Source of the DNA: Synechococcus sp. Tobar12-5m-g
GTDB lineage: Bacteria > Cyanobacteriota > Cyanobacteriia > PCC-6307 > Cyanobiaceae
Assembly: GCF_024345415.1 (NCBI RefSeq)
Contig: NZ_JAGQBB010000019.1
Span: 1-56,806, forward strand
Length of the DNA stretch: 56,806 bases
Reading direction: 5' to 3'
Part shown: positions 7,680-17,066 of the stretch, one piece after another
Numbering within the stretch: position 1 is the stretch's first letter
Layout: each line of letters opens with the position of its first letter
Position numbers and translations under genes: made by a program
The notes under the pieces: model-generated
The model's database searches: none
Told to the model about the DNA's origin: nothing
Seen by the model: the letters and a program-made list of their open reading frames with translations, nothing else

Positions 7680-9991
7680 TCCATGGTGGTGCGCAACTGG
7701 GCGGCGTTGATCAGTTCCACCTTCAGGTCGATGCAGGCCGGTTTGCCATAGGCGGTGCGCACCCTTGCATCACTCACGTTGATGCGGCTGTCGGAGAGAC
7801 GGGTGAGGATGTCCTTGAGCACCCCCACCCGGTCAAGCACCTCGATGCGAATCTGAACCGGATAGCGGCGCCGCGCCGGATCGGCCAGAGGGTTCCAGCG
7901 CACCGGCAGGCGACGCTCCACCGGCATCTGGTTGACGTTGGCGCACTCCTGGCGGTGGATCGTGATCCCATGGTTGCCGAGGGCCACGCTGCCCACGATC
8001 GCTTCGCCCGGCAAAGGACAGCAACAGCCACCCAGGCGATACTCCAGCCCCTCCAGGCCGAGGATGGCGCCGCCGCTGGTGTCGGCCGTGGCTGGCGTCT
8101 CAGCCTGGGCGGCACCGGCTTTGGCCGCCACGCTGCGGGCCAGGTCTTCGTTGGAGAGCACCGGGGCCGCGGCCGCACTGGCCAGCCGCACCTCTTCTCT
8201 CAGCCGGTTGAGCACCTGGTGCAGGGTGACGCCGCCGAAGCCGAGCGACGCCAGCAGATCCTCGGTGCTCACCAGGTTGCAGCGGCGGGCCACCTTGGCG
8301 AGGGCCTCGCCGTTGAGCAGGGCATCGAAGCCGTTGCGGCCCAGCTCCCGCTCCAGCAGTTCGCGGCCCCGCAGGATGTTCTCCTGGCGGTGGCTGCGCT
8401 TGTACCACTGGCGGATGCGGTTGCGCGCCGTCGGCGTCGCCACAAAATTGAGCCAGTCGAGGCTGGGCCGGGCCGTCTTGGTGGTGATGACCTGGACGAA
8501 ATCGCCGTTCTGCAGCGGCGTGGCCAGGGGACAGAGACGGTCGTTGATGCGCACCCCCTGGCAATGATTTCCCACCTCCGAGTGAATCCGGTAGGCGAAA
8601 TCAACGGCGGTGGAACCGGTGCGCAACCCCACCACATCCCCCTTGGGCGTGAACACGAACACCTCCTCATCGAAGAGGTCTTCCTTGATCGAGGCCAGGT
8701 AGTCGCTGCTGTCTTCGCCGCCGCCGTCCTGCTGCCAGTCGACCAGCTGCCGCAGCCAGTTGAAGCGGTCGGTGTCGCCGCCGGTGGCCGGTGATCCCCC
8801 CTCCTTGTACTTCCAGTGGGCGGCAATGCCGTACTCGGCCACCTGGTGCATCTCGGTGGTGCGGATCTGCACTTCCACCGGCCTGTGGCGGCCGATCACG
8901 GCGGTGTGCAGCGACTGATAGCCGTTCGGCTTGGGCAGGCCGATGTAGTCCTTGAAGCGGCCGGGGATCGGCCGGAAGGTGTCGTGCACCACGGCGAGGG
9001 CCCGGTAGCACCCTTCCACGTTGGCAGTGAGGATGCGCAGGGCCGCCACATCGAAGATTTCGTGGAAGGCCTTCTGCTGGTGGCGCATCTTGCTCCAGAT
9101 GCCATAGAGATGCTTCGGCCGGCCCGTCACCTCGCACTGGGTGAGGCCCGCCGCGCCAAGGCGTTCCTTGAGCAGGGCCACGGTGACCGCCAGCCGGTCT
9201 TCGCGGTCGCTGCGCTTGCTGGCCACCTCCTGCTTGATCTCCCGGTAGGACTCGGGCTCAAGCACCTTGAAGGCCAGATCCTCCAGTTCCCATTTGAAGC
9301 GGCCGATGCCGAGCCGGTTGGCCAGGGGCGCATAGATCTCGCGGGTTTCGCGGGCAATCCGCTGCTGCTTCTCAGGCTTGAGCGCCCCCAGGGTGCGCAT
9401 GTTGTGGAGCCGGTCGGCCAGCTTGACCAGCACGACGCGGATGTCACTGGCCATGGCCAGAAACATGCGGCGCAGATTCTCGGCCTGGGCCTCGGTGTGG
9501 TTGGTGAAATGAATGCCTCCCAGCTTGGTGACGCCCTCCACCAGCGCCCGCACCTCGGCGCCAAAATGGGCTTCCAGCTGCTCGGAGCTCACTTCGGTGT
9601 CCTCGACCACGTCGTGGAGGAAACCGGCGGCAATCACGCAGGGACTTGCGCCGATGTCACGGAGCAGATCGGCGACGGCGATCGGATGGATGATGTACGG
9701 CTCGCCGGTGGCTCTCACCTGACCGGCGTGGAGCTGGTAGGCGAAATCAAAGGCGCTGGCCAGCAGCGCGTCGGCATCGTTCGGGCAGGTTTCGCCGTCC
9801 CCGGGGGGCACCCGCTCGATGCAGGCCCGCAACCAGTTCGGCAGGGCGACGCCGTAGTCGGCCGCGACCTTGATGCGCTTCCGGCCGAGGGCGAACGGTG
9901 GAGCGTTGATCGCCGAACCCAGGCCAGCGCTGATCACCGTTGGGGATTCGCCCCGGGCGCGGGTGATCAGGGAGCCGGCGAATTCGGTCAT
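7625..9991 (-). CDS. relA: Bifunctional (p)ppGpp synthetase/hydrolase RelA/SpoT
   Basis: 788 residues from ATG 9991; a TTG at 10042 would add 17. The order is the long RSH architecture: an HD hydrolase domain with HDVVED at about residue 125, a synthetase domain with GRFKDYIGLPKPNGYQSLHT near residue 350, a TGS domain (EVFVFTPKGDVVGL, near 450) and a C-terminal ACT domain (ending at LNLCRTGIG). Both catalytic halves look intact, so the enzyme should both make and degrade (p)ppGpp in the stringent response to starvation and darkness. Conserved sequence starts only near KVAADYG, so the first ~35 residues are uncertain. It is divergent from the ABC ATPase gene, with about 100 bases between starts. 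Confidence 0.93.
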   Translation of the reverse strand: MTEFAGSLITRARGESPTVISAGLGSAINAPPFALGRKRIKVAADYGVALPNWLRACIERVPPGDGETCPNDADALLASAFDFAYQLHAGQVRATGEPYIIHPIAVADLLRDIGASPCVIAAGFLHDVVEDTEVSSEQLEAHFGAEVRALVEGVTKLGGIHFTNHTEAQAENLRRMFLAMASDIRVVLVKLADRLHNMRTLGALKPEKQQRIARETREIYAPLANRLGIGRFKWELEDLAFKVLEPESYREIKQEVASKRSDREDRLAVTVALLKERLGAAGLTQCEVTGRPKHLYGIWSKMRHQQKAFHEIFDVAALRILTANVEGCYRALAVVHDTFRPIPGRFKDYIGLPKPNGYQSLHTAVIGRHRPVEVQIRTTEMHQVAEYGIAAHWKYKEGGSPATGGDTDRFNWLRQLVDWQQDGGGEDSSDYLASIKEDLFDEEVFVFTPKGDVVGLRTGSTAVDFAYRIHSEVGNHCQGVRINDRLCPLATPLQNGDFVQVITTKTARPSLDWLNFVATPTARNRIRQWYKRSHRQENILRGRELLERELGRNGFDALLNGEALAKVARRCNLVSTEDLLASLGFGGVTLHQVLNRLREEVRLASAAAAPVLSNEDLARSVAAKAGAAQAETPATADTSGGAILGLEGLEYRLGGCCCPLPGEAIVGSVALGNHGITIHRQECANVNQMPVERRLPVRWNPLADPARRRYPVQIRIEVLDRVGVLKDILTRLSDSRINVSDARVRTAYGKPACIDLKVELINAAQLRTTMDQIRSMADVLNLCRTGIG

Positions 9992-10098
9992 CAGAATGGT
10001 CTGATCAACCCATCGTAGGCAATCCTGCCAGTCATTGAGCAAGAACAGGACCCATCCACCATGCTGGGCCTGCCGTTTCCCAGCGCTTCGCCCGCCCC

Positions 10099-11718
10099 AT
10101 GGCCGCCCCCCGCAGCGCCGGCCCGGTGCTGGCGATCCACGATCTGGTCGTGCGCTATCCAGGCCCTGCCGTCGCGCCCACCCTCCAGGGTCTGGATTTG
10201 CAGCTGGAACCGGGCGACCGGCTGGCCCTGGTGGGCCCCTCCGGCTGCGGCAAGAGCACCGTGGCCAGGGCCGTGCTCGCGCTGCTGCCGACCGGAAGCG
10301 TCTGCAGCGGTGATCTGCTGCTGGCCGGCCAGGATCCCCGCCGCCTGAACCGCCCGGCCCTGCGGCGGCTGCGGGGGGAGGCGGTGGGCCTGGTGTTCCA
10401 GGACCCGATGACCCGGCTCAACCCCCTGCTGCGGGTGGGGGACCACCTCACCGACACCCTGGCGGCCCATCGGCCCGCTTGGGCGCGCCGGCGGATCCGG
10501 CAGCGGGCCGTGGAGCTGCTGGAGCGGGTGGGAATCAGCTCGGAGCGCTATCGCAGCTACCCCCACGAGTTCAGCGGCGGCATGCGCCAACGGCTGGCGA
10601 TCGCCCTGGCGATGGCGCTGGAGCCCGCCCTGGTGATCGCCGATGAACCCACCACCAGCCTGGATGTGGCGGTGGCGGCCCAGGTGATGGCCGAACTCAC
10701 CGGCCTCTGCCGCGACAGCGGCAGCGCACTGTTGCTGATCAGCCACGACCTGGCAATGGCCGGCCGGTGGTGCGACCAGATCGCCGTGCTGGATCAGGGC
10801 CGTCTGGTGGAGCAGGCAGCCTCCGCGGAACTGCTCACCCAGCCCCAGGCGCCCCTGACCCGCAGGTTGGTGGCCGCGGCCCGTTTGCGGGAAGGGGGCC
10901 GCACCCCCCGGGCACGTGAGGCCCCGCTGCTGCTGGAGGTGGAGACGTTGCGCTGCTGGCACCCGCTGCCCTCGCTGCCCTGGCAACCGCGCTGGCTGAA
11001 GGCCGTGGACGGGGTGAGCCTTCAGCTGCGGGAGGGCGAAACCGTGGGGGTTGTGGGGGCCTCCGGCTGTGGCAAGAGCACCCTCTGCCGCGCCCTGATG
11101 GGCCTCACCCCCGTGCGCGGCGGGGCCGTGCGGCTGCAGGGTCGCAACCTGCGGGAGTTGGGCGGCCGCGAGCTGCGCCAGGCGAGGCGCCGGATCCAGA
11201 TGGTCTTTCAGGACCCGCTCGCCTGTCTCAACCCCGCCATGACCGTGGGGGAAGCGGTGGCCGATCCCCTGCTGATCCATGGCCTGGCCCGCCGCCCGGC
11301 TGCGCGGGAGCGGGCGCGGCAACGGCTCGAGGCCGTGGGGTTGAGCCCCGCCACGGCCTTCGAGAGCCGCCTGCCGCGCCAGCTCTCCGGCGGCCAGCAG
11401 CAACGGGTGGCGATTGCCCGGGCCCTGATCCTGGAGCCGGCCGTGCTGCTCTGCGACGAGAGCGTCAGCATGCTCGACGCCGAGGTGCAGGCGGAGGTGC
11501 TGGCCCTGTTGCGGGAACTGCAGGAGCGGCTGGGGCTGGGGATGCTGTTCATCACCCACGACCTCTCGGTGGCGAGCGGCTTCTGCCAGCGGGTGATCGT
11601 GCTCGACGGCGGCCGCATCGTGGAGGAGGGCCCCGGCGATCGGCTGCTGGAGCACCCCGAAGCGGCGATCACCCGCCTGCTGGTGGCCGCCTCGCCGCGG
11701 CTGCCGGCGTTGGTCTGA
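10099..11718 (+). CDS. Tandem ABC transporter ATPase (DppD-DppF-like fusion)
   Basis: 539 residues with two complete nucleotide-binding domains. The first has Walker A GPSGCGKST (near residue 47), signature FSGGMRQR and Walker B LVIADEPTTSLD; the second has GASGCGKST (near 320), LSGGQQQR and VLLCDESVSMLD. The ordering and the VFQDP blocks fit the oligopeptide/dipeptide/nickel importer ATPases that are separate D and F proteins in many bacteria and fused in some. No permease or binding-protein genes lie beside it, so the membrane partners must be elsewhere and the substrate is unknown. The next gene (ClC) starts only 4 bases after its stop, which suggests co-transcription. Confidence 0.88.
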   Translation: MAAPRSAGPVLAIHDLVVRYPGPAVAPTLQGLDLQLEPGDRLALVGPSGCGKSTVARAVLALLPTGSVCSGDLLLAGQDPRRLNRPALRRLRGEAVGLVFQDPMTRLNPLLRVGDHLTDTLAAHRPAWARRRIRQRAVELLERVGISSERYRSYPHEFSGGMRQRLAIALAMALEPALVIADEPTTSLDVAVAAQVMAELTGLCRDSGSALLLISHDLAMAGRWCDQIAVLDQGRLVEQAASAELLTQPQAPLTRRLVAAARLREGGRTPRAREAPLLLEVETLRCWHPLPSLPWQPRWLKAVDGVSLQLREGETVGVVGASGCGKSTLCRALMGLTPVRGGAVRLQGRNLRELGGRELRQARRRIQMVFQDPLACLNPAMTVGEAVADPLLIHGLARRPAARERARQRLEAVGLSPATAFESRLPRQLSGGQQQRVAIARALILEPAVLLCDESVSMLDAEVQAEVLALLRELQERLGLGMLFITHDLSVASGFCQRVIVLDGGRIVEEGPGDRLLEHPEAAITRLLVAASPRLPALV

Positions 11719-11722
11719 GCCG

Positions 11723-13042
11723 ATGACGGTGACACCGTTCGATCGACGCCGCAAGCTGCGCCGCCTGCTGGGCCTGTTTCTGCTGGTGAACGCGATCGGT
11801 CTCGGTGTGGCCGGGGCGATCTGGATCTATGCCCGGGAGATCCAGGCGGTGAATGCCCTGCGGCTGCAGCTGGCCACCCACCTGCCGCGGCCGCTGGTGC
11901 TCCCCCTGATGGGGGTGCTGGGAGGCGGCATCGCCGGCGGACTGATCGCCTTCCTGGAGCCGGGGGCGAAGGGCTCGGGGATCGTGCAGGTGATGCTCTG
12001 GATGCGGGGTGTGCCGATCCCGATGGGCTGGCGGGTGGCGGTGGTGAAGCTGCTGGCCAGCGGCATCGCAATCGGCGGTGGCATTCCGGTGGGTCCGGAG
12101 GGACCCTCGATCCAGATCGGCGCCTCGCTGGCCAAGGAATCCGCCGGCGCGCTCCAGGCCGATGGCGGTGATCGCCGCCTGGCGGTGGCGATCGGCAGCG
12201 GCGCCGGCCTGGCCGCCATCTTCCATGCGCCCCTGGGGGGCCTGGCCTACAGCCTCGAGGAACTGCTGAAGCGGGCCGACATCCGGACGAACACGATCGT
12301 CGCCTTCGCCACCTTTGCCACCGTGGCCTGGACCCGGCTGCTGGCCGGCCATGGCGGCGGGCCTGCCTGGCTGAAGGAGCTGGCGCCGATCATCAGCTTC
12401 CCCAGCCGGCTGAACGAATTCCGGCTGGTGGATGTGCCGGTGCTGCTGCTGCTGGGGGCCCTCGCCGGGCTGCTGGCCATGCAGTATCAGCGCTGGATCG
12501 TGCGGATGCGACAGGGCTTCTTCCGGCTGCGGCTGCCGAGCTGGCAGTTGCTGCCCCTGGTGGGACTGGCGATCGGGCTGGGCTGGTCGCTGCTGCCACC
12601 CTCCTTCGACGACCCCGACAGCCTCGGCTTCGACGCCCTGCTTGGCCTGGACACCCCGCTCAAGGCCCTGGCCGCCCTGGCGGTGCAGGCGGCCGGAACG
12701 GCGGTGGCAGTGGCGGCGGAAGCCCCCGGCGGCTTCCTGGCCCCGGCCCTGGTGGTGGGCGCCTGCCTCGGCACCCTGCTGGAGCAGGTGTGCCTGCTGC
12801 TGTTCCACGATGCCCCGTCCACCCTGCTGTTCGCCGGCGGCGGCGCCTTCCTCGGGGCGCTCACCCGCACGCCGCTCACGGCGATCCTGCTGACCTTCGA
12901 ACTCAGCAAGGACTACGCCCTGCTGCTCCCGATCGGCTTCGCCACCCTCACGGCGATCGCCGTGGCCGACCTGTTCGAGCGCGAGACGATCTTCGACCTG
13001 CTGCGGCGGGAGGCGCTGCGCGAGAGGGGACCGGGGAAGTGA
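11723..13042 (+). CDS. ClC-family chloride channel / H+/Cl- antiporter
   Basis: 439 residues, polytopic. The three hallmark ion-pathway segments are visible: GAKGSGIVQV near residue 90, GGGIPVGPEGPS near 115-126 (GxEGP, with the gating Glu), and GAFLGALTRTPLTA near 375. GAGLAAIFHAPLGG is also typical. ClC proteins move chloride or exchange it for protons in the plasma membrane; the presence of the gating Glu leaves both modes possible. No C-terminal CBS domains. It follows the double ABC ATPase by 4 bases, an arrangement whose functional meaning is unclear. Confidence 0.88.
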   Translation: MTVTPFDRRRKLRRLLGLFLLVNAIGLGVAGAIWIYAREIQAVNALRLQLATHLPRPLVLPLMGVLGGGIAGGLIAFLEPGAKGSGIVQVMLWMRGVPIPMGWRVAVVKLLASGIAIGGGIPVGPEGPSIQIGASLAKESAGALQADGGDRRLAVAIGSGAGLAAIFHAPLGGLAYSLEELLKRADIRTNTIVAFATFATVAWTRLLAGHGGGPAWLKELAPIISFPSRLNEFRLVDVPVLLLLGALAGLLAMQYQRWIVRMRQGFFRLRLPSWQLLPLVGLAIGLGWSLLPPSFDDPDSLGFDALLGLDTPLKALAALAVQAAGTAVAVAAEAPGGFLAPALVVGACLGTLLEQVCLLLFHDAPSTLLFAGGGAFLGALTRTPLTAILLTFELSKDYALLLPIGFATLTAIAVADLFERETIFDLLRREALRERGPGK

Positions 13043-13209
13043 ACCAAGACGCAGCCAGAGGGGGGCAGTGCCGCAGCCGTGGGGAGGACGAGGCGCTGCA
13101 AGAGCCAACCGGCGCTTCCCACCATTCACTGGTATCGCTTTTGGCTGTCGCGACAGGATTGGTCGTTTCCTCTGTCTGCGTCCCTTTCATGCAAAAGCGC
13201 CTGATTCTC

Positions 13210-13235
13210 GCCTGCGATGCGGCATCGCGGCAGGC
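13210..13235. other. Hairpin between the ClC gene and the tRNA-Lys pair
   Basis: GCCTGC-GATGC pairs with GCATC-(GCG bulge)-GCAGGC around one central base, a stem of about 11 pairs. There is no T-run on either side, so it is at best a weak or Rho-assisted terminator for the ClC gene or for a tRNA transcript. The rest of 13043-13305 holds nothing I can name. Confidence 0.3.
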
Positions 13236-13305
13236 GCAGAGTCTTCAAGGCCGGTATCGGCACGACGCGCCGGCTGAGCCTTCGATCAATGGTTGATTCA
13301 AAGCA

Positions 13306-13377
13306 TGGGTCGCCTGAGATTCGAACTCAGGACCAGTCGGTTAAAAGCCGAATGCTCTACCGCTGAGCTAGCGACCC
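13306..13377 (-). tRNA. trnK: tRNA-Lys (anticodon UUU)
   Basis: The reverse strand folds as a full cloverleaf: acceptor GGGTCGC/GCGACCC (perfect), D-arm GCTCAGCGGTAGAGC, anticodon loop CTTTTAA in a TCGG/CCGA stem, and T-arm CTGAG-TTCGAAT-CTCAG, with discriminator A. The CCA end is not encoded. The loop gives anticodon TTT, reading AAA/AAG. It lies 138 bases from a second, very similar tRNA-Lys on the same strand. Confidence 0.95.
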
Positions 13378-13515
13378 GCCCCTTTGGGCCAGGAGCGAAC
13401 GTATCACAGGGGTGCGGGCTGGCCTGCGGCTCTCTTTCCACCGATGGGCGCTGAGAGACCTATGTCAGCCGGCACCAAGCTGGCATTCACCAAGCTGGGA
13501 TTGGGGAAAAGAGAG

Positions 13516-13587
13516 TGGGCCGCCTCGGATTCGAACCGAGGACCGATCGGTTAAGAGCCGACTGCTCTACCGCTGAGCTAGCGACCC
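13516..13587 (-). tRNA. trnK: tRNA-Lys (anticodon CUU)
   Basis: A full cloverleaf on the reverse strand with anticodon loop CTCTTAA, hence anticodon CTT (codon AAG). The D-arm and 5' acceptor strand are identical to the UUU gene next door; the 3' acceptor strand has one change (GCGGCCC), making a U-G pair at position 4-69. The T-arm is CTCGG-TTCGAAT-CCGAG. The likeness implies duplication followed by anticodon change. A dedicated AAG reader is sensible in a high-GC genome; with the other gene it would cover Lys codons redundantly. Confidence 0.95.
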
Positions 13588-13625
13588 AGTGCCTGTAGGC
13601 GATCCATGAACGTACCACGGTGAGA

Positions 13626-14180
13626 ATGGGTGCATTCGCCAGGCCCCTCGCCGTGTCCGCCCCCCGTTTGCCCTGGCCCGAGCCCCGCATCCACCCCGAG
13701 GCCTGGGTGGCCCCCAGCGCCCTGGTGGTGGGGGCGGTGACCCTGTCGGCCGGGGCCAGCCTCTGGCCGATGGCCGTGGCCCGCGGCGATCTGGCCGCGA
13801 TCCTGGTGGGTGAGGACAGCAACGTGCAGGACGGCGCCGTGCTCCACGGCGATCCCGACCAGCCGGTGTTGATCGGCGCAGAAGTCACGATCGGCCACCG
13901 GGCGGTGGTCCATGGGGCCGTGATCGAGGACGGCTGCCTGATCGGCATCGGCGCCGTGGTGCTCAACGGGGTGACGGTGGGAGAAGGCGCCTTGGTGGCG
14001 GCCGGCGCCGTCGTCACCGGCAACGTGCCGCCCCGCACCCTGGTGGCCGGTGTGCCCGCCAAGCCCCGCCGGGAGCTGAGCGAGGCGGAGGTGAGGGAGC
14101 AACGGCACCATGCCCGCCGCTACCGCATCCTCGCTGAGGCCCATGCCGGCCGCAGCGAGCGGACTGGCTTCGAGGGCTGA
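13626..14180 (+). CDS. Gamma-carbonic-anhydrase-like hexapeptide-repeat protein
   Basis: 184 residues from ATG 13626 (GTG 13620 is also in frame). The centre is a left-handed beta-helix of hexapeptide repeats (for example [20 protein letters not shown]), with His residues in VLHGD and in IGHRAVVHG at the usual metal-ligand positions of the gamma-CA/YrdA group. It ends with the helical [18 protein letters not shown]. Most family members bind a metal; only some show carbonic anhydrase activity, so activity here is not assured. It precedes psbY and trmFO on the same strand with a gap of about 110 bases. Confidence 0.85.
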   Translation: MGAFARPLAVSAPRLPWPEPRIHPEAWVAPSALVVGAVTLSAGASLWPMAVARGDLAAILVGEDSNVQDGAVLHGDPDQPVLIGAEVTIGHRAVVHGAVIEDGCLIGIGAVVLNGVTVGEGALVAAGAVVTGNVPPRTLVAGVPAKPRRELSEAEVREQRHHARRYRILAEAHAGRSERTGFEG

Positions 14181-14293
14181 ACGTGCAGACAGGCTCGGCG
14201 CGATCGATTGCTGCGATTTCGATCAACCCAAACCGGTGGTCCCTGGCCTGGCCATCTGCCTCCGTAGGATCAATCAACGCTGCTCTGGCCCCG

Positions 14294-14416
14294 ATGGACG
14301 CTCGGCTCCTGCTGGTTTCCGCCCCGATCCTGCTGGCCGTCGGCTGGGCGGTGTTCAACATCGGCCGGGCGGCCGTGGGTCAGCTCCAACTGCTGATCAA
14401 ACGCTCCCGCGCCTGA
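14294..14416 (+). CDS. psbY: Photosystem II protein PsbY
   Basis: 40 residues starting [16 protein letters not shown], with one transmembrane helix and the basic C-terminus LLIKRSRA. The MDARLL start, FNIGRAA and length match PsbY, a small manganese-associated PSII subunit located beside cytochrome b559. The gene was placed at the internal ATG 14294 because the longer open frame upstream has no similarity to PsbY. Its stop overlaps the start of trmFO by one base (TGATG), so the two are probably co-transcribed and coupled. Confidence 0.85.
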   Translation: MDARLLLVSAPILLAVGWAVFNIGRAAVGQLQLLIKRSRA

Positions 14417-15804
14417 TGATCCAGGTGATCGGTGCCGGCCTCGCCGGCACTGAAGCGGCCTGGCAGATCGCCCGCGCGGGCCTGGCGGTGCGGCTGGTGG
14501 AAATGCGCCCCGTCCGCCGCTCCCCCGCCCACCACAGCAGCGATTTCGCCGAGCTGGTCTGCAGCAACAGCTTCGGCGCCCTCTCCAGCGACCGGGCCGC
14601 CGGCCTCCTGCAGGAGGAACTGCGTCAGCTGAGCTCCCTGGTGATCATCGCCGCCGATGCCCACGCCGTTCCCGCCGGTGGCGCCCTCGCCGTGGACAGG
14701 GGCCGCTTCAGTGCCGCCCTCACTGCCGCCCTGGAGCGGCACCCGCTGGTCACCGTGGAGCGTCGGGAACAGTGCGAACTGCCGCCGCCCGCTGAGATCA
14801 CCGTGCTGGCCACCGGCCCGCTGACCAGCGACCCCCTCGCCGAAGCCCTGCGCGCCTTCACCGGCCGGGCCGATTGCCACTTCTTCGATGCGGCCAGCCC
14901 GATCGTGGAGGGGGAGAGCATCGACATGGAGCGGGCCTTTCGCGCCAGCCGCTACGACAAGGGCGACGCCGATTACATCAACTGCCCGATGGACCTGGAG
15001 CAGTACGGCGCCTTTCGCCAGGCCCTGCTGGAGGCGGAACAGGCCGAGCGCAAGGATTTCGATCCGCAGAGCGCCCTGTTTTTCGAAGGCTGCCTGCCGA
15101 TCGAGGAGCTGGCCCGCCGCGGCGAAGACACCATGCGCTATGGGCCGCTCAAGCCGATCGGACTCTGGGATCCGCGCTGGGGCGACCTTTACGACACCGA
15201 CGTGCGGCGGGCCAGGCGCGCCCACGCCGTGGTGCAGCTCCGCCAGGAGGACAGGGATGGCCGGCTCTGGAACCTGGTGGGCTTCCAGACCAACCTCAAA
15301 TGGGGCGAGCAGAAGCGGGTGCTGCGGCTGATCCCGGGGCTGGAGCACGCAGAGTTCGTGCGCTTTGGGGTGATGCACCGCAACACCTTCCTGGAATCCC
15401 CCCAGCTGCTCGAGGCCACCCTGCAGTTCCGGCTGCGGCCCACCCTGCTGGCGGCGGGCCAGATCACCGGCACTGAGGGGTATGCCGCAGCAGTGGCCGG
15501 TGGCTGGCTGGCCGGCACGAACGCAGCCCGGCTGGCCCGGGGCCTGGAGCCGCTCGTGCTGCCGTCCACCACGATGATCGGCGCGCTCACCCACTTCATC
15601 GCCACGGCCCCCAGCAGCACCGGTGGAAGCAAGCGACAATTCCAGCCAATGCCGCCGAACTTCGGCCTGCTGCCCGAGCTGGCGGAGCGCATCCGCGACA
15701 AGCGGCGCCGCTACGGCGCCTACCGCGACCGGGCCCTGGCAGCGCTGGAGCCGTTCCACTCCGCCGAACCTGCCCTTGCCCCCGTCGCTTCCCTGGTGGG
15801 CTGA
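14416..15804 (+). CDS. trmFO: Methylenetetrahydrofolate-tRNA (uracil-54-C5) methyltransferase TrmFO
   Basis: 462 residues. The N-terminal FAD motif is [16 protein letters not shown], followed by [20 protein letters not shown] with the first conserved Cys, [11 protein letters not shown] with the second, and the C-terminal [18 protein letters not shown] and GALTHFI. TrmFO uses folate and FAD to make ribothymidine at position 54 of the T-loop in tRNA, and is the usual enzyme in cyanobacteria and Gram-positives. The start at 14416 immediately precedes the FAD motif; longer in-frame extensions run through psbY in another frame and are not credible. Confidence 0.95.
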   Translation: MIQVIGAGLAGTEAAWQIARAGLAVRLVEMRPVRRSPAHHSSDFAELVCSNSFGALSSDRAAGLLQEELRQLSSLVIIAADAHAVPAGGALAVDRGRFSAALTAALERHPLVTVERREQCELPPPAEITVLATGPLTSDPLAEALRAFTGRADCHFFDAASPIVEGESIDMERAFRASRYDKGDADYINCPMDLEQYGAFRQALLEAEQAERKDFDPQSALFFEGCLPIEELARRGEDTMRYGPLKPIGLWDPRWGDLYDTDVRRARRAHAVVQLRQEDRDGRLWNLVGFQTNLKWGEQKRVLRLIPGLEHAEFVRFGVMHRNTFLESPQLLEATLQFRLRPTLLAAGQITGTEGYAAAVAGGWLAGTNAARLARGLEPLVLPSTTMIGALTHFIATAPSSTGGSKRQFQPMPPNFGLLPELAERIRDKRRRYGAYRDRALAALEPFHSAEPALAPVASLVG

Positions 15805-15808
15805 AGGA

Positions 15809-16243
15809 TCAGGACCGCAACAGCGTCAGTTGGTGGGGTCGCAGAAGCTGGCGGAAGCCCTGATCGAAGCTCACCAGGTGTTCGTGGTTGGCCAGCACGG
15901 CCGCCGCGATCCAGGCATCGGGGATCGCATTGCCAGCCAGGGAATGCTGCTGGCAGAGATGCTCGAACAGGGGCCACTCGTCCCCAAGGGGCATCAGCCC
16001 CACACCAGGGTTGTCCTCGATCGCCGTAAGAAAGTCCTGCGCCTGAGCCAACGGCGTGGGCTGAAGGAAGACCTTCGGGTGGGTGACCAGGCACAGGAAT
16101 CCGGCCGCGACCATGGGCAACAGGCTGAACCGCTGGCCGCGGTCACAGGCCAGCAGGGCTTCCTGCAGCCAGGCCAGGGCTGGCCGATGGTGCGGATGGT
16201 CCGTGCGTGAGGCAGCCACCAGCACGTTGACATCCGGCGTCAC
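15809..16243 (-). CDS. vapC: VapC-family PIN toxin
   Basis: 144 residues from a GTG that overlaps the stop of the antitoxin gene (GTGA). It belongs to the PIN subgroup that begins TPDVNVLVAASRTDHPHH; later acidic residues sit in AIPDAWIAAAVLANH and LVSFDQGFRQL. PIN toxins cut tRNA or rRNA when freed from the antitoxin. The gene ends 4 bases from the convergent trmFO stop. Both partners look complete, making this one of two apparently working VapBC-type modules in the 15.8-17.3 kb island. Confidence 0.85.
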   Translation of the reverse strand: MTPDVNVLVAASRTDHPHHRPALAWLQEALLACDRGQRFSLLPMVAAGFLCLVTHPKVFLQPTPLAQAQDFLTAIEDNPGVGLMPLGDEWPLFEHLCQQHSLAGNAIPDAWIAAAVLANHEHLVSFDQGFRQLLRPHQLTLLRS

Positions 16244-16494
16244 GGCTCCACGAGCCCATCGGCCGCATCCCGCAGGGCTCGATTGCTGGAGGGATCGCCA
16301 ATGGCCGGATTCAGCCCCCCGACACCGGCATGGACGGGAACGGCCACCCCCTTTGAGTTGGAGCGCTCCGATCTGGGGCGCAGGCGCAACGCCAACCCCT
16401 CTTCGATCAGCCGCGTCAGCGGCACATGCTCCCGTGCCGCCTGCGCCTTGGCTGCGGCCAGGAGGGAGTCGTTGATGTCGAGCGTCGTACGCAC
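16240..16494 (-). CDS. vapB: VapB-type antitoxin
   Basis: 84 residues from GTG 16494, chosen because the conserved VRTTLDINDSLLAAAKAQAA begins exactly there; a longer frame to 16593 adds residues with no family likeness. The N-terminus is a ribbon-helix-helix-like DNA-binding part, and the Pro-rich, charged tail (ADGLVEP at the end) should bind the toxin. It is translationally coupled to vapC by a four-base overlap and most likely represses its own promoter. Confidence 0.75.
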   Translation of the reverse strand: MRTTLDINDSLLAAAKAQAAREHVPLTRLIEEGLALRLRPRSERSNSKGVAVPVHAGVGGLNPAIGDPSSNRALRDAADGLVEP

Positions 16495-16664
16495 CAGGCA
16501 CGATGCAGATTTCTGCACTCTAGGGTCATCGAGGGCCTGCTCACGAAGGGCAGGCAAGGGCGAAGGCGGGATCCATGTCATGCAGACAGCCATGGCTGAT
16601 TGGAAGTTCAGGTTCTGATCAGCCCGAGTCGCGGCTTCATCGCCATGGTTTGGTCGGGGCGAGC

Positions 16665-17066
16665 TCAGGCCCTTGCGTCCTCACAAGTCAACGGGCCTGG
16701 CCAGCGCAGGACGGCCTGATCAGCCGTCAACAGGGTGGCGCCCGCGGCCAGGGCGGTTCCCACGATGAACCGATCGGCCGGATCCGGATGAAACGCGTCG
16801 AGGGCTGCGGCATGCAGTGCCGCGGGGCCATCGAGCGGCTGCTCGAGCAGCCCGGCCTCCAGCCAGTCCCGACGCCATCCGGTTGGCGGTTGGGGCAGCA
16901 CGATCCGCCCCGTGATATCCAGCATCGCCACCTCCCAGAAGGAGATGGCGCTCACCGCCACCGCACCGGCCTTCCAGGCGCTCTCGATGGCAGCGCGGCT
17001 GCCGGCGCCTAGGGCCGGGTCATCCCGATCCAGCCAGAGCAGCACATGGGTGTCGAGCAGGATCAC
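16665..17066 (-). CDS. VapC-like PIN toxin paired with a Phd antitoxin
   Basis: 133 residues: MILLDTHVLLWLDRDD with D5, SAISFWEVAML with the Glu, PDPADRFIVGTALA and LLTADQAVLRW with the last Asp residues, a complete PIN active site. It is about the usual length for the family. It overlaps the antitoxin gene upstream by four bases. This intact copy shows what the disrupted PIN gene at 6618 should look like. The predicted role is ribonuclease toxin of a type II TA module. Confidence 0.87.
   Translation of the reverse strand: MILLDTHVLLWLDRDDPALGAGSRAAIESAWKAGAVAVSAISFWEVAMLDITGRIVLPQPPTGWRRDWLEAGLLEQPLDGPAALHAAALDAFHPDPADRFIVGTALAAGATLLTADQAVLRWPGPLTCEDARA

Noticed and set aside
9991-11754. 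587-codon open frame on the minus strand
   Set aside because: Antisense to the double ABC ATPase; the composition is low-complexity and the plus-strand gene has full catalytic motifs.
13306-13587. tRNA genes as an attachment site for an integrated element
   Set aside because: No integrase gene, no repeated tRNA end and ordinary housekeeping genes on both sides.
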